A stretch of 64,000 bases of DNA from NCBI RefSeq assembly GCF_002993325.1, contig NZ_PVNO01000022.1:62001-126000 (forward strand). Reading direction: 5' to 3'. The notes under the pieces are model-generated. The model did no database searches. It saw nothing but the letters and a program-made list of their open reading frames with translations, and was not told where the DNA came from. This document shows, piece after piece, positions 25,868-37,063 of the stretch. How positions within the stretch are numbered: the stretch's first letter is position 1; each line of letters starts with the position of its first letter. The position numbers and the translations under genes are program-made. Origin of the DNA: Alteromonas gracilis. GTDB taxonomy: Bacteria; Pseudomonadota; Gammaproteobacteria; Enterobacterales; Alteromonadaceae.

Positions 25868-27136
25868 ATGTGGGGTAAAAGTAAGCCGGAGTGGCTTAAG
25901 TTTTTCTTTCTACCGTCCTTTTTCTATTTCTACTTTACCTTCCCCGTTTCTGCTGTGGATTGTGAAGAAGCGAAGGGCACATTAAATGTGTCATTGCTTA
26001 TTTTTAGTGTCGAACAACGAAATGCCTTTGAAGAAATGGCAGCGAACTTTTCAGCACAATGCCCGGGTATAGATATTGTTTACTCATCGTCAGATGATAC
26101 CGGCTACAAGCAAATGACTGGGCTGTGGTTAAGCGACAACCCTAATCTAGATCTCATGGTATGGTTGTGGCCTGTCGAGCTAAAAAAGGTCATTGAGAGA
26201 AGGTTGATAGAACCTTTAACGTCTCTTTGGACAGAAACAGAGCTTCAGAAATATCCAAACGAAATGAAAGAATTGATTACTCATAAAGGAGAGCAATTCG
26301 GCGTTCCTTTATCAGTGGGTTTTTGGGGATTTTTTGCCAACCGAAACGTCCTAAAAGAATTTGAAATCAATCGTCTTGAAAATATTAGCGATCTGCTTAG
26401 TGCATGCCGAACACTGTCTCGAAATCAAATTGTTCCTATCGGTTTAGGGTTAGAAGAAAAGTGGCCTGTTCTAGCACTGTTTGACTATTTAAATCTCAAA
26501 GTAAACGGGCTTTATTTTCACAATCAGGTAATGGAAGGAAATGTAAAATTTACTGATAAGAAGGTGTTAGCGGTACTTCAATTGTGGAGAGAAATGATTG
26601 ATAACCAATGTTTTCTAAAAAATGCTGATGAGTACACACAAAAGCAAGTTCTCCCATTCCTGTATCGCGATAGAGTGGGAATGGTGCTTTCAGGAAATTA
26701 TACGATAAGCCAGATCCCTGATGCGGTCTCTGAAAAGCTGGAATTTATCCCTTTTCCTTTTGTGGATGAGAAGATAGTCCAGTTTGAAATTGCCCCTACG
26801 GATTTTCTCATTCTTCGCGCAAGCAGCAAAAAAAAATCACTTGCTAAAGTATTTTTACGATACGTAATTCAAGATGATGTACAAGCCCTACTCAATCAAA
26901 GGCTTAATTTTCTACCCGCACACCCAGATGCCCAAATAAGTGATGTGAGCTTTGTTCAACGCGGTAGCTCTAATTTAAAAAAGGCCGAAGGAGTAGTACA
27001 GTTTTTCGACCGCTCTACGAGTAAGGATTACTATCAGCCGCTCAGTGACATTCTCGTAGACTTTATGGATACAGGAAATGTAGACAAAACAGCGTTAGAG
27101 ATGGAAACAGTTAGGCAGCGGCTCTTCGATTCATAG
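25868..27136 (+). CDS. Orphan ABC-type extracellular solute-binding protein (family 1)
   Basis: This 422-residue protein has a signal peptide (hydrophobic residues ~10-32, cleavage near VSAVDC) and a family-1 solute-binding fold: GTLNVSLLIFSVEQRNAFEEMAANF at the start and GVPLSVGFWGFFANRNVLKEF in the middle. The family binds sugars and oligosaccharides. No ABC permease or ATPase lies next to it, so it may serve a distant transporter or a sensor. Ribosome site AAGGGA precedes the ATG. Its base composition is somewhat AT-richer than its neighbours, and its lysine/isoleucine content is higher, a mild hint of recent acquisition. Confidence 0.75.
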   Translation: MWGKSKPEWLKFFFLPSFFYFYFTFPVSAVDCEEAKGTLNVSLLIFSVEQRNAFEEMAANFSAQCPGIDIVYSSSDDTGYKQMTGLWLSDNPNLDLMVWLWPVELKKVIERRLIEPLTSLWTETELQKYPNEMKELITHKGEQFGVPLSVGFWGFFANRNVLKEFEINRLENISDLLSACRTLSRNQIVPIGLGLEEKWPVLALFDYLNLKVNGLYFHNQVMEGNVKFTDKKVLAVLQLWREMIDNQCFLKNADEYTQKQVLPFLYRDRVGMVLSGNYTISQIPDAVSEKLEFIPFPFVDEKIVQFEIAPTDFLILRASSKKKSLAKVFLRYVIQDDVQALLNQRLNFLPAHPDAQISDVSFVQRGSSNLKKAEGVVQFFDRSTSKDYYQPLSDILVDFMDTGNVDKTALEMETVRQRLFDS

Positions 27137-27180
27137 AGAGTTTAGAGCCGCATAGCTTTATAGTTAAATAAGTTCAGCCT

Positions 27181-28071
27181 CTACGCATCTTTGTATAGCG
27201 TCGTTATCCACTTCTCTTCATTGATGAAATCCCAACTCCAATCAGCCCATTTGTCATCTAAGCCCATCGCTTTCACTTCATCAAGAGTTTTTCCGTCTTG
27301 CTTAAGTGCTTTCACGTAGTCAAAAGTTTCGCTGATCATAGCTAAAAACGCGCTGTATTCTTGCTTATTGCTAATATCACCGTGACCTGGAATTATAACC
27401 GTCTCGTCATTTATTTTAGTCAGTAGCTGCTTTACTGAGTCCATATAGCCAACGACATTGCCACCTGCGCCTTGGTCAATGTAGGGAAAACGACCGTTAA
27501 AAAATAAGTCGCCTGTATGCATGACATTTGGTTGCTCGAACCACACTACGCTATCGCCATCGGTGTGGCCGACGGCTAAATGCATTACGTGAAGGGTTTC
27601 ACCATTAAAGTAAATTTTAATCCCGTCTTCATAAGTGATGGTTGGCAGGGCTTCGGGTTTTACTTTTTCATCGTTAGCTAGACGAACACGCACATTTTCA
27701 TGGGCAAGAATAGTCGCGCCTTTGTGGCTATGAAAAAACGCATTAGAGCCAGTGTGGTCGCCGTGATAATGGGTGTTTATTACATATTTTGGTTTATCGC
27801 TGCCTAACTCCCCAAGCTGCGCCGCTATTTTTTCAGCAAGTGGCGCAAATTGGTCGTCAATGATCAAAACGCCGTCTTCCCCAGCTGATACGCCGATATT
27901 TCCGCCAGCTCCTGTAAGCATGTGCACAGAGCCCTTTATTGCCGTCGCTTTCACTTCGACATCGGCAAACCTATCTTGTGCAATTGCAGGGTTAATCGTT
28001 GAATAGATCAAAGGGCTAGCAGCAATAAGTGCGGCCATGATATGCGCGCTAAAACGAGGTGCAGTTTTCAT
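27181..28071 (-). CDS. Periplasmic metallo-beta-lactamase-fold hydrolase
   Basis: This 296-residue MBL-fold protein has a signal peptide (residues 1-31, cleavage after AIA). The metal motif NTHYHGDHTGSN gives H101, H103, D105 and H106; AVGHTDGD and IIPGHGD supply the other ligands. It resembles the quinoprotein-relay or 'cyclase-like' exported MBL proteins more than true class B beta-lactamases. Ribosome site AAGGA precedes the ATG. It stands alone, convergent with the solute-binding-protein gene. Substrate unknown. Confidence 0.82.
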   Translation of the reverse strand: MKTAPRFSAHIMAALIAASPLIYSTINPAIAQDRFADVEVKATAIKGSVHMLTGAGGNIGVSAGEDGVLIIDDQFAPLAEKIAAQLGELGSDKPKYVINTHYHGDHTGSNAFFHSHKGATILAHENVRVRLANDEKVKPEALPTITYEDGIKIYFNGETLHVMHLAVGHTDGDSVVWFEQPNVMHTGDLFFNGRFPYIDQGAGGNVVGYMDSVKQLLTKINDETVIIPGHGDISNKQEYSAFLAMISETFDYVKALKQDGKTLDEVKAMGLDDKWADWSWDFINEEKWITTLYKDA

Positions 28072-28134
28072 TATTATTTCCTTGTAGAAAGTCTGTTTAA
28101 ATAAGACCTCTTACACTATGACCCAATTTCACAA

Positions 28135-28383
28135 TTAGATCATTTTTTCATCATCAGGAATATCACCAACATAAGCAAAGCGAGGGAATGTTTCCCCATC
28201 TCTTTCTACCGATTCTACAAACATCTCAAGGGGGCGAACCCACAACGCTTTTTCACCGTAACACGGCCGATACACCACTAACTTGCTTTCATCTTCCGAA
28301 TGGTTGGCCACCTCGTATACATCGTATAAATTGCCTTTGTAGTGTTTATAACGACCGGGGGTTTTGAGTTGATTTGAGTTCAT
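28135..28383 (-). CDS. DUF1653-domain protein
   Basis: The core TPGRYKHYKGNLYDVYEVANHSE and LVVYRPCYGEKALWVRPLEMF match the DUF1653 family of small beta-rich proteins. The frame is open up to 28473, but the domain begins near residue 38 of that frame. ATG at 28383 has a weak AAGAA site and gives an 82-residue protein of normal family length. The family's role is unknown; it is often found alone or fused to other domains. Confidence 0.8.
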   Translation of the reverse strand: MNSNQLKTPGRYKHYKGNLYDVYEVANHSEDESKLVVYRPCYGEKALWVRPLEMFVESVERDGETFPRFAYVGDIPDDEKMI

Positions 28384-28588
28384 AATGTTCTTCATTAAAA
28401 GAGTAATAAAATAGCAGCAGTTAGCTGCTTTGTTTGAGTGCCGCAGATAAAAATGCCTTGGCTGCCAAACCACTAGTCTGTGCTTTCGCTACGCAAGATA
28501 GCATCAGCGGTATGCCCCACAACTTCGCCGCACTAACTATAACAAGCGACTACAGCGCACGAGCCTTAAAAATGCATGATACCTTTAG

Positions 28589-29662
28589 TTAAATCTGTTC
28601 AAAAGGCAAAACCAATTGCTGAGTTGATTGATCGGCCGCAAGCCCTATGTGCACGCCCACAAGACGGATACCTCGCCCTGTTGCCCGTTCAAAGGCTTCC
28701 TGCATCAATGTGCGAAAGTACGCTTCATTAAGGGTTGCGCAGCGATGTTCAACCGTGGTTAGCTGGAAATCATTAAACTTGAGCTTAACACCTTGGGTTC
28801 GAATACGTACAGGCTTGCCCGTTCGCTTTTTGTGATTTTCCATTCGTTCTTGAAGCTTCTCAAACAGGTGCGGCAAAAAGTCGAGGCACTGATCGAACGT
28901 GTGTATATCTTCGTTTAACGTGCGTTCTACACCGATAGATTTGCGTTCACGAGATACGGATAGCTCACGCTCATCAATCCCGTGGGCACGCTCCCACAAT
29001 ACACTGCCGAATTTTCCAAGCTCTTTTTGAATACGTTCAAAGGGATATTTGCGAACATCGTTGCAGGTATTAAGCCCCATGCGCTGAAGCTTTTGCATAG
29101 TAACCTTGCCCACGCCCGGAATTTTCTTTAGCGGCATGTCGCGCACAAACTCATCGAGTTTGTCGGGAGTTATCACGCAAATGCCGTCGGGCTTGTTTTC
29201 ATCACTGGCTACTTTTGCCACAAACTTACAGGGCGCCACTCCTGCTGAAGCAGTAAGACCTAGTTCTTTTTGTATACGAGCGCGTATCTCTTCAGCTATT
29301 AATGTAGCACTGCCACCACAAAACTCACTGTTGGTAACATCTAGGTAGGCTTCGTCTAATGATAGAGGCTCAATTAAGTCGGTATAGTCAGCAAAAATCT
29401 TACGTATTTTTTGCGACTCGGCAGCGTACACATCCATGCGCCCTTTCACTAAAGTGAGGTTTGGGCATAGTTTCAGGGCATACGCTGTAGCCATGGCTGA
29501 ACGTACACCAAATTTGCGGGCGGGATAGTTACAGGTAGAGATAACGCCACGACGGTCGGCACTGCCGCCAATGGCAATAGGAATATCGCGCAAGGCTGGG
29601 TTATCGCGCATTTCAACTGCGGCGTAAAAACAATCCATGTCGACGTGGATAATTTTTCGCAT
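28589..29662 (-). CDS. dinB: DNA polymerase IV
   Basis: This Y-family translesion polymerase has 357 residues, normal for DinB. Catalytic acidic residues are D8 ([13 protein letters not shown]) and D103/E104 ([11 protein letters not shown]). The finger, palm, thumb and little-finger domains follow in order, with [16 protein letters not shown] as the helix-hairpin-helix and [12 protein letters not shown] before the little finger. The C-terminus (LVLPFEQI) resembles the beta-clamp-binding peptide. No LexA box was identified with confidence upstream. Confidence 0.95.
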   Translation of the reverse strand: MRKIIHVDMDCFYAAVEMRDNPALRDIPIAIGGSADRRGVISTCNYPARKFGVRSAMATAYALKLCPNLTLVKGRMDVYAAESQKIRKIFADYTDLIEPLSLDEAYLDVTNSEFCGGSATLIAEEIRARIQKELGLTASAGVAPCKFVAKVASDENKPDGICVITPDKLDEFVRDMPLKKIPGVGKVTMQKLQRMGLNTCNDVRKYPFERIQKELGKFGSVLWERAHGIDERELSVSRERKSIGVERTLNEDIHTFDQCLDFLPHLFEKLQERMENHKKRTGKPVRIRTQGVKLKFNDFQLTTVEHRCATLNEAYFRTLMQEAFERATGRGIRLVGVHIGLAADQSTQQLVLPFEQI

Positions 29663-29802
29663 TACCTGCCTTTGCTATATCGCTACAAACGTAAAACTGT
29701 ACAAAAAGACAGTATATTATTAATAGTGCTGAATTACACTATCTAATCATGGCTTCTAAATCGAAGTAATGGCTCGCACTTATATTTGAAGGCAATGCTA
29801 AA

Positions 29803-29840
29803 AAACAAAAAAGCGCTGTCGATTTACTCTAACAGCGCTT
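29803..29840 (-). terminator. Rho-independent terminator after nqrM
   Basis: AAGCGCTGT (29811-29819) pairs with ACAGCGCTT (29832-29840). On the leftward transcript a T-rich run follows (complement of 29803-29812). It closes the nqr-apbE-nqrM set. Confidence 0.85.
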
Positions 29841-29870
29841 CTAAATATTAAGCCAACGAGAGACTAAGCA

Positions 29871-30104
29871 TTACAAAATTTGATTTTGTTTCCACTCGTT
29901 TAACTTTTTCTGGCGGGCTTCTTCTTTTTCCATGCGCGACTTTTTACGATCGCACGGTTCTGGGCAGTCACAGGCTTTCTCAATACCTAGTGCGCCTAAG
30001 CCACCACAACTTCCAGAAATCGTTTTTTTCTGAACTAGGTAACCGATGGCCATAGCCAGAACCATAGTAAGAAAGAAACCAAAAGCAAGAATGAATGTAG
30101 ACAT
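29871..30104 (-). CDS. nqrM: Na+-NQR maturation protein NqrM
   Basis: This 77-residue protein (DUF539) has one N-terminal transmembrane helix (residues 3-23) and the cysteine motif GSCGG...CDCPEPC, with cysteines at 33, 45, 47 and 51. A charged coiled tail follows. NqrM is required to insert the iron centre coordinated by NqrD and NqrE. It lies nine bases after apbE, giving the usual nqrF-apbE-nqrM order. Confidence 0.93.
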   Translation of the reverse strand: MSTFILAFGFFLTMVLAMAIGYLVQKKTISGSCGGLGALGIEKACDCPEPCDRKKSRMEKEEARQKKLNEWKQNQIL

Positions 30105-30113
30105 CGCTACCCC

Positions 30114-31139
30114 CTAATTATGAACTGTGACCAGTTTATCAAATTCTGGCGACGCATACTCTTCAAATCCGTCATCTGTGCGACGAATGAGAAATACGGC
30201 AAGCTGTTCTTGCTCTGCAACCGCTATCGCCTGTTCCCATCCCATCACATTAAACGCTGTCGCCAAACCATCTGACGTCATAGATGATGGGTGAACAACT
30301 GTGACCGACACCAAGTTATGGGAAATTGGTTTTCCCGTTGTGGGGTCGATTAGGTGCGAGTAACGAACACCGTCTTCTTCATAGTAGTTGCGATAATCAC
30401 CGGATGTTGCCACGGCATTAGTACCAATAGACACCACTTTTTGTACAGCGCGCTCAGTAGTAACCGGTTTTTCGATAGCAATAAGCCATTCACTGCCGTC
30501 ACCGCGTTCACCTTTTACGCGCATTTCACCGCCTATTTCCACAAGGTAGTTTTCAATACCGTGCTTTTCAAGGATCTCTGCCACTTCATCAACGCCAAAC
30601 CCTTTAGCAATGGTCGACAAGTCGACATACAACATTGGGTGGCTTTTCTTTAAGCCCGTCGGCGTGGTTAATAGCTTTTTATATCCTACATACTCTCGAA
30701 TCTCGTCGATGTCTGCCTGGCTCGGTACTTTTTCAGGGCGCTTTGTTGGGCCAAAGCCCCATAGGTTAACCAGTGGACCAACGGTTACATCGAGTACGCC
30801 GCCACTGAGGTTTGCCAAGCGCAGTGCCTCATTTACCACGGTAAGTGTATCTGGCGACACAGCAAAGTTATCGGTGTAGCGGTATTGATTAAACCTTGAT
30901 AACTCTGATGTAGGGTCATAGGTCGACATCATCTTATTAACGTCAACAAGACGGGCGTCTATTTCAGCCTGTAAGCCTTCTACTGGCGTTTCAGCTACAA
31001 GGTATTTCACATTGTAGGTTGTACCCATAGTTTGGCCCTGAAGGTGGACCACAGGCGTTTTGTCATCGCTACAGCTTGCTAGTAAAAGAATACCTATAGC
31101 AAAAAAAGCGAGAAAAATTCGAATTGCAAATCGAATCAC
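30114..31139 (-). CDS. apbE: FAD:protein FMN transferase ApbE
   Basis: This lipoprotein (lipobox around Cys23, LLLASCSD) of 341 residues attaches FMN covalently to threonine in NqrB and NqrC. Family motifs are GQTMGTTYNVKY near the N-terminus, LWGFGP, DLSTIAKGFGVDEVAE and ATSGDYRNYYEEDGVRYSHLIDPTTG. The start is GTG with AAGGA seven bases upstream. It sits between nqrF, from which a terminator separates it, and nqrM. Both NqrB and NqrC in this window contain the SGAT acceptor motif. Confidence 0.94.
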   Translation of the reverse strand: MIRFAIRIFLAFFAIGILLLASCSDDKTPVVHLQGQTMGTTYNVKYLVAETPVEGLQAEIDARLVDVNKMMSTYDPTSELSRFNQYRYTDNFAVSPDTLTVVNEALRLANLSGGVLDVTVGPLVNLWGFGPTKRPEKVPSQADIDEIREYVGYKKLLTTPTGLKKSHPMLYVDLSTIAKGFGVDEVAEILEKHGIENYLVEIGGEMRVKGERGDGSEWLIAIEKPVTTERAVQKVVSIGTNAVATSGDYRNYYEEDGVRYSHLIDPTTGKPISHNLVSVTVVHPSSMTSDGLATAFNVMGWEQAIAVAEQEQLAVFLIRRTDDGFEEYASPEFDKLVTVHN

Positions 31140-31204
31140 AGTGTTGTCCTTACTAACATGTACACAGCCTTGAGGCGAGATGTACGTTGCGCGTTAAGCT
31201 TATA

Positions 31205-31228
31205 CAAAAAAGGGGCTTTCGCCCCTTT
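31205..31228 (-). terminator. Rho-independent terminator after nqrF
   Basis: AAAGGGGC and GCCCCTTT form a tight stem with a 4-base loop (31209-31228), followed by six T on the leftward transcript. It lies between nqrF and apbE, so apbE-nqrM are read through or have their own promoter. Confidence 0.88.
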
Positions 31229-31254
31229 ATTAAATTGCTTGTTAGCTTGGTAGC

Positions 31255-32487
31255 TTAGCCACCGAAGTCATCTAGCATGATGTTTTCGTCCTCAACACCT
31301 AAATCTTTAAGCATGTTGATTACGGCCGCGTTCATCATCGGTGGTCCACACATGTAGAACTCACAGTCTTCTGGTGCAGGGTGATCTTTCAAGTAGTTCT
31401 CTAGAAGTACTTGGTGAATGAACCCTGTGTAGCCTTCCCAGTTGTCCTCTGGCTGAGGATCAGAAAGTGCTACGTGCCACTCAAAGTTATCGTTTTCTGC
31501 TGCTAACTCGTCGAAGTCTTCTGTGTAGAACATTTCACGAAGTGAACGTGCACCGTACCAGAAGCTCATCTTACGCTTAGACTTAAGACGACGAAGCTGA
31601 TCGAAGATGTGTGAACGCATTGGGGCCATACCAGCACCACCACCAACGAATACCATTTCGTTTTCAGTTTCTTTCGCGAAGAATTCACCGAATGGACCAG
31701 AGATAGTCGCTTTGTCACCTTCTTTCAGGCTCCAAATGTACGATGACATTTTACCAGCAGGTAGACTTAGGTTATTAGGTGGCGGCGTAGCGATACGCAC
31801 GTTCAACATAATAATGCCTTCTTCTTCTGGGTAGTTCGCCATTGAGTAAGCACGAATAGTCTCTTCGTCTACTTTAGACTCGATGTCAAAGAAGCCAAAA
31901 CGCTCCCAGTCACCGCGATACTCTTCAGGAATCTCAAAGTCTTTGTACTTAACATGGTGAGCTGGCGCTTCAATCTGAATATAACCACCTGCACGGAAAG
32001 GTACGCTTTCACCGTTAGGAATTTTAAGCTTAAGCTCTTTGATGAAGGTTGCTTTGTTATCGTTAGAGATAACTTCACAATCCCACTTCTTAACACCAAA
32101 TACCGACTCTTCTAGCTCAATTTCCATGTCCTGCTTGATAGCAACCTGACATGAAAGACGGCAGCCTTCGCGCGCTTCACCTTTAGTGATGTGGTCTAGT
32201 TCAGTTGGAAGGATTTCACCACCACCTGAGTGTACATCTACACGACACTGGCCACATGAGCCACCGCCACCACACGCAGACGATACGAAGTAACCTGCGT
32301 CAGCTAGTGCACCAAGAAGTTTGCCACCCGGTGCAGTTTTGATTGCCTTGTCTGGGTCACCATTGATAGTGATGGTTACATCACCACTTGGTACCAATTT
32401 AGACTTGGCAAACATAATGATAAATACTAGCGCCAATACGATGGCAATAAACATGCCGACGCCAAGAAATATTTCTACGTTATTCAT
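31255..32487 (-). CDS. nqrF: Na+-NQR subunit F
   Basis: This 410-residue subunit is the NADH-oxidising entry point. It has one N-terminal helix (residues 5-27), a ferredoxin-type 2Fe-2S domain with cysteines C72, C78, C81 ([12 protein letters not shown]) and C113, an FAD-binding domain ([11 protein letters not shown]) and an NADH-binding domain ([12 protein letters not shown]). The C-terminus (MLDDFGG) is the family's usual end. It is the last gene before a terminator. Confidence 0.96.
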   Translation of the reverse strand: MNNVEIFLGVGMFIAIVLALVFIIMFAKSKLVPSGDVTITINGDPDKAIKTAPGGKLLGALADAGYFVSSACGGGGSCGQCRVDVHSGGGEILPTELDHITKGEAREGCRLSCQVAIKQDMEIELEESVFGVKKWDCEVISNDNKATFIKELKLKIPNGESVPFRAGGYIQIEAPAHHVKYKDFEIPEEYRGDWERFGFFDIESKVDEETIRAYSMANYPEEEGIIMLNVRIATPPPNNLSLPAGKMSSYIWSLKEGDKATISGPFGEFFAKETENEMVFVGGGAGMAPMRSHIFDQLRRLKSKRKMSFWYGARSLREMFYTEDFDELAAENDNFEWHVALSDPQPEDNWEGYTGFIHQVLLENYLKDHPAPEDCEFYMCGPPMMNAAVINMLKDLGVEDENIMLDDFGG

Positions 32488-32507
32488 TTATATGCTCCCG
32501 AGCTCTA

Positions 32508-33116
32508 TTACAGCTGAATACCAGTGAATGACTGGAAGCCAAGTGCCATTAGGCCAGCGATCATGAATACAGAACCAAGACCACGAACACCATCAGGCAT
32601 ATCAGCATACTTCAGCTTTTCACGTACTGCCGCTAGCAATACAATTGCTAATGCCCAGCCCATACCACTACCAACGCCGTAAACGATGCTTTCAGTGAAG
32701 TTGTATTCACGCTGTACCGCAAACGCCACACCACCGAAGATTGCACAGTTAACGGTAATTAGCGGAAGGAAGATACCTAGTGCGTTGTAAAGCGCAGGGA
32801 AGAACTTGTCTAAGCTCATCTCTAGAATCTGTACCAACGCCGCAATAACACCGATAAACGTTAGGAAGTTAAGGAAGCTTAGGTCAGCTTCTGGGAAACC
32901 TGCCCATGCTAGTGCGCCTGGAGCAAGAATGTTTACATAAATAACTTGGTTAACAGGTACAGAGATACCTAGTACCACGATAACAGCAACACCAAGACCC
33001 ATAGCAGTTTTAACTTTCTTAGATACCGCTAGGAATGTACACATACCTAAGAAAAGTGATAACGCCATGTTCTCAACGAAAATTGAGCGAACAAATAACG
33101 ACAAATAATGTTCCAT
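32508..33116 (-). CDS. nqrE: Na+-NQR subunit E
   Basis: This 202-residue integral membrane subunit has six helices and resembles NqrD, forming with it the membrane iron-centre module. [20 protein letters not shown] carries the conserved cysteine that ligates the iron; a second cysteine lies in the first helix ([11 protein letters not shown]). It starts three bases after nqrD and lies 20 bases before nqrF. Confidence 0.96.
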   Translation of the reverse strand: MEHYLSLFVRSIFVENMALSLFLGMCTFLAVSKKVKTAMGLGVAVIVVLGISVPVNQVIYVNILAPGALAWAGFPEADLSFLNFLTFIGVIAALVQILEMSLDKFFPALYNALGIFLPLITVNCAIFGGVAFAVQREYNFTESIVYGVGSGMGWALAIVLLAAVREKLKYADMPDGVRGLGSVFMIAGLMALGFQSFTGIQL

Positions 33117-33119
33117 GAC

Positions 33120-33752
33120 TTACTCCTTAGGCTCTACTTGCTCTGGACGGATAGTACGGATAAACCAAATCATACCGCCGATTAAGAAGAATGAGCTGAA
33201 TGGTAGGATCAACAAACCGTTACCTTGATACCAGCCACCGTTTTGAACCAGTGGAAGGATTTCGAAACCTAAAATAGTACCGAAACCAAATAGCTCTTTA
33301 ATTGTACCAATTACAACTAGAATGAAAGAGTAACCCAAGCCGTTACCGATACCATCAAGGAAGCTCATCAGAGGTGGGCTCTTCATGGCGTAAGCTTCAG
33401 CACGACCCATTACGATACAGTTAGTAATGATAAGACCAACGAATACCGACAGCTGCTTCGATATCTCATACGAATACGCTTTCAGAATTTGGTCAACAAC
33501 GATTACCAACGACGCAATGATGGTCATCTGGATAATAATTCGAACGCTAGATGGGATCTGGTTGCGAATTAGTGAAATAAACAAGTTTGAGAACGCTACA
33601 ACGCTGGTAAGCGCAAGCGACATTACCAAGGCTGTTTCCAGCTTAGTGGTAATTGCCAGTGCTGAACAGATACCCAATACCTGTAGGGCGATCGGGTTGT
33701 TGTCCAGGATTGGCCCAAAGAGGGCCTTTTTCATTTCTTTAGTATCTGCCAT
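33120..33752 (-). CDS. nqrD: Na+-NQR subunit D
   Basis: This 210-residue six-helix subunit pairs with NqrE. The cysteines in [12 protein letters not shown] and [17 protein letters not shown] are the expected iron ligands. [13 protein letters not shown] at the N-terminus is characteristic. Ten bases separate it from nqrC and three from nqrE. Confidence 0.96.
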   Translation of the reverse strand: MADTKEMKKALFGPILDNNPIALQVLGICSALAITTKLETALVMSLALTSVVAFSNLFISLIRNQIPSSVRIIIQMTIIASLVIVVDQILKAYSYEISKQLSVFVGLIITNCIVMGRAEAYAMKSPPLMSFLDGIGNGLGYSFILVVIGTIKELFGFGTILGFEILPLVQNGGWYQGNGLLILPFSSFFLIGGMIWFIRTIRPEQVEPKE

Positions 33753-33762
33753 GAGACTTCCC

Positions 33763-34527
33763 TTATGAACGCCATGCTTGGTTCTTCAGGAACTGGCCGA
33801 AGCCTTGCTCGCCTACCCAGTAACGAATTGTGTTTTCAACACCGTTGCTGGTTAGGGTTGCACCTGAAAGCGCATCGATAGTGTGAGGATTGCTAGGGTT
33901 AGCATTTTTCACTACGCGAATAGCAACTTCGCCATTCTCGTAAAGCTCTTTGCCGTCCCATTTGTCCTGCCAAGCAGGGTTTTGCACTTCACCACCTAGT
34001 CCTGGCGTTTCTTTTTGCTGATAGTAAATAAGCTCGCGAACCGTTTGGCCGTCTGCGTCTACCGCTAAGAAACCGTACATAAGATCCCAAAGGCCGCTGC
34101 CGTGTACAGGAAGAATGATACGAGATACATCACCTGCGTCGTCGCGAACTAAGTAAACACTTGCCACGTTAGGGCGGCGCTGGAAACCAACATTGCTGTT
34201 AGTTACTTTAGTGCTGTACTCAGTTTCTTTGGCTGCTTTATACATATCGTAATCTGGCTTAGGCGCTTCTACAAAAGTACCTTCGTCAAGATTTACATAA
34301 CGCTGCTCTACTCGCTCGCTGTACGTGCTTTCAATTGCGTTGTTGCTCATGCCCATTTCGTAAAGGCCTGCAGCATTAAGAATGTTACTCTTTTTATCAA
34401 GAGCAGCGTTTGTTTGTTGTAAAGAGCGAAGGCCAACAGCCGCGCCAGAAACAACAATTGAACAAACTAAACATACGGCAACAACAATACCTACCGTTTT
34501 GCCTAAAGATTCTTTCTTAGCCGACAC
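33763..34527 (-). CDS. nqrC: Na+-NQR subunit C
   Basis: This 254-residue subunit has one N-terminal helix (residues ~11-32) and a periplasmic FMN domain. The covalent FMN site is T224 in [12 protein letters not shown], the motif recognised by Apb[13 protein letters not shown] and ETPGLGGEV are further family signatures. Its start overlaps the end of nqrB by 11 bases, so the two are translationally coupled. Confidence 0.96.
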   Translation of the reverse strand: MSAKKESLGKTVGIVVAVCLVCSIVVSGAAVGLRSLQQTNAALDKKSNILNAAGLYEMGMSNNAIESTYSERVEQRYVNLDEGTFVEAPKPDYDMYKAAKETEYSTKVTNSNVGFQRRPNVASVYLVRDDAGDVSRIILPVHGSGLWDLMYGFLAVDADGQTVRELIYYQQKETPGLGGEVQNPAWQDKWDGKELYENGEVAIRVVKNANPSNPHTIDALSGATLTSNGVENTIRYWVGEQGFGQFLKNQAWRS

Positions 34528-35719
34528 GTGCTACCCTCCGCTTGATATTGCTTTGTGCGACGAAATAGTCGAACAGTGGCGCCCACAAGTTAGCAAATAA
34601 AATCGCTAGCATTACACCTTCAGGGAAGGCTGGGTTTAGGACGCGGATTAGTACCGTCATGAAACCAATGAAGATACCGTAAGCCCACTTACCTTGGTTT
34701 GTGAACGACGCAGAAACTGGGTCTGTCGCCATAAAGAACATACCAAAAGCAAGACCACCAACAACAAAGTGCCAATGTGCAGGCATTGCAAACATAGGGT
34801 TAGTATCGCTGCCAATTAGGTTTAGCAAGGTTGCGAAGAACGCTACACCAATTGCTACACCAGCAACAATGCGCCAGCTTGCTATACGCATGTACATGAT
34901 GAACAAGCCACCAAGAATAATCGCAAGAGTAGACACCTCACCCGCAGAACCTGAGATAGTACCGATGAAGCTGTTCATCCACTGATCCATATTCGCATAG
35001 TCAAGGTTGCCAGACGCCGCTTGGCTTAGAGACGTTGCACCAGAATAACCATCCGCCGCTACCCATACTTGGTCCCCTGAAATCTGTGCAGGATACGCAA
35101 AGTAAAGGAATGCACGACCAGACAGTGCTGGGTTAAGGAAGTTACGACCTGTACCACCGAATACTTCTTTAGCAATAACAACACCGAAGGTAATACCTAG
35201 TGCAACTTGCCATAGAGGAATAGTGGCTGGAAGTGTTAGTGCGAACAATACCGATGTAACAAAGAAACCTTCGTTAACTTCGTGCTTGCGCACAGACGCG
35301 AACAATACTTCCCAGAAACCACCTACCGCGAACGTTACCGCGTAGATTGGCAACCAGAAACATGCGCCATAGAAGAACAGACCTAGTGTGCCCGCATTTG
35401 CCAAGTCACCGCCAAGTGCAGCGAATAGGCCTGCTTGCCACGTATCAGGAAGTGTACCTGCACCAGCAGCAATTGCTTCTTGCGCTTGGAAGCCGATGTT
35501 GTACATACCAAAGAACATAGCTGGGAATGTTGCCATCCATACCATGATCATGATGCGCTTAAGGTCAATGCTGTCACGCACGTGCGTGTTAGCTTTGTTT
35601 ACTTTACCTGGGGTGTAGAAAATGGTCGCCGCAGCTTCGTAAAGCGCATACCACTTTTCGTGCTTACCACCTGGTTCGAAGTTTGGTTCGATCTTTTCTA
35701 AATACGCTTTTAAACCCAT
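34517..35719 (-). CDS. nqrB: Na+-NQR subunit B
   Basis: This 400-residue polytopic subunit carries a covalent FMN at T229 in DGYSGATS, and riboflavin and quinone sites. Ten or so helices are visible, with [24 protein letters not shown] as a conserved loop. It starts three bases after nqrA. It is the main membrane channel for Na+ in the complex. Confidence 0.96.
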   Translation of the reverse strand: MGLKAYLEKIEPNFEPGGKHEKWYALYEAAATIFYTPGKVNKANTHVRDSIDLKRIMIMVWMATFPAMFFGMYNIGFQAQEAIAAGAGTLPDTWQAGLFAALGGDLANAGTLGLFFYGACFWLPIYAVTFAVGGFWEVLFASVRKHEVNEGFFVTSVLFALTLPATIPLWQVALGITFGVVIAKEVFGGTGRNFLNPALSGRAFLYFAYPAQISGDQVWVAADGYSGATSLSQAASGNLDYANMDQWMNSFIGTISGSAGEVSTLAIILGGLFIMYMRIASWRIVAGVAIGVAFFATLLNLIGSDTNPMFAMPAHWHFVVGGLAFGMFFMATDPVSASFTNQGKWAYGIFIGFMTVLIRVLNPAFPEGVMLAILFANLWAPLFDYFVAQSNIKRRVARVG

Positions 35720-35722
35720 GAC

Positions 35723-37063
35723 TTAACCCTCTTTCTCTATCGTGGCCAAACAGTCGCGTAAGATAGGAGCATAGTTATATTTGCCAGGGCATACATAAGT
35801 ACACAATGCCAAATCTTCTTCGTCCAACTCTAAGCAACCCAATGTCTGAGCACCGTCAGTATCACCAGAAATCAGGTCCCTAAGCAGAAGCGTAGGAATG
35901 ATATCTAGGGGCATAACGCGTTCGTAATTACCAATTGGAACCATAGAACGTTCAGAACCATTGGTAGTTGTTGTCATATCAAATGTCTTGCTGCCACTTA
36001 GGTGACCTAAGTAAGCACGTGTCACTGAGTGCTTATCTGAACCTGGAGTTATCCAGCCAAATAGCTTCTTCTCGCGACCTTCTTTTAGTAGTGAAACTTG
36101 CGTGTGGAAACGACCTAGGAAGCCGTGAACGCCCATCGCCGTTGTACCGCTAAGTACAGAACCAGAGATAACACGTATTTCACCGTCAACTTGCTCGTTT
36201 GCAGTTAGCTCGGTTAAGTCTGCGCCGATTACCGTGCGCACTAGGCGTGGGTTTGTTGCTGCAGGACCTGCTAGTGAAATAACACGACGGTTATCTAGCT
36301 CGCCTGAAGTCAGCAATGCACCAATCGCCATTACGTCTTGGTAATTGATGTGCCAAACCGTTTTGTTCATGCCGGCAGAATCAAGGAAGTGGATGTGAGT
36401 ACCCGGTAGGCCCGCAGGGTGAGGACCGCCAAATTCTTCAACATCAACTGCCGCATCGCCAGTAGCAACTGACGCACCTGCCGCTTTACAAACGTAAGTC
36501 TTGCCGCCGCTCAATTGCGTTAACGCTTTAAGACCATTTACGAAATCGTCTTGGCGCTCAGCAATAATCACAGCAGGATCTGCTGCCAGTGGATTAGTAT
36601 CCATTGCTGTAACGAAAATTGAACTTGGAACAGAGTCTAGCTTTGGAGATTTGCTAAATGGACGTGTACGGAACGCCGTCCACATGCCTGACTCTACAAG
36701 GATTGACTGAAGCTGCTCGCGTGAAGCGCTCGCGATCTGGTCAGCTGCAATTTTGTCAAATGTCACAGCATCACTGCCGCTTACTTTAACAACTACAGAC
36801 TGAAGAACACGTTTTGCACCACGGTTAACCTCTACCACTTCACCCGCTGCTGGGGCAGTGAATTTAACGCCAGGGTTCTTTTTGTCTTCAAAAAGTACCT
36901 GACCTTTCTTCACTACATCGCCAACTTGGACGTGCATGGTAGGGCGCATACCCACATATTCTTCTCCCAGAATGGCAACGCGCGTAGCAGCAGATGCATC
37001 AGCAATCTCCTGCTTTGGCGCTCCCTCAATTGGGAGGTCGAGACCTTTCTTGATTTTTATCAT
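35723..37063 (-). CDS. nqrA: Na+-NQR subunit A
   Basis: This cytoplasmic-side subunit starts [18 protein letters not shown], the family's standard beginning, so the ATG at 37063 is used; the frame is open further up to 37141 but without family similarity. The protein is 446 residues, normal length. It contains the biotinyl-lipoyl-like N-terminal hammerhead ([18 protein letters not shown]). The six nqr genes are tightly packed in the order A to F, and the promoter must lie in the region after 37063. No clear ribosome site is seen before the ATG. Confidence 0.95.
   Translation of the reverse strand: MIKIKKGLDLPIEGAPKQEIADASAATRVAILGEEYVGMRPTMHVQVGDVVKKGQVLFEDKKNPGVKFTAPAAGEVVEVNRGAKRVLQSVVVKVSGSDAVTFDKIAADQIASASREQLQSILVESGMWTAFRTRPFSKSPKLDSVPSSIFVTAMDTNPLAADPAVIIAERQDDFVNGLKALTQLSGGKTYVCKAAGASVATGDAAVDVEEFGGPHPAGLPGTHIHFLDSAGMNKTVWHINYQDVMAIGALLTSGELDNRRVISLAGPAATNPRLVRTVIGADLTELTANEQVDGEIRVISGSVLSGTTAMGVHGFLGRFHTQVSLLKEGREKKLFGWITPGSDKHSVTRAYLGHLSGSKTFDMTTTTNGSERSMVPIGNYERVMPLDIIPTLLLRDLISGDTDGAQTLGCLELDEEDLALCTYVCPGKYNYAPILRDCLATIEKEG

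Noticed and set aside
35968-36153. Small rightward frames inside the nqr operon
   Set aside because: They are frames opposite conserved nqr codons, have no ribosome sites and no recognisable similarity.
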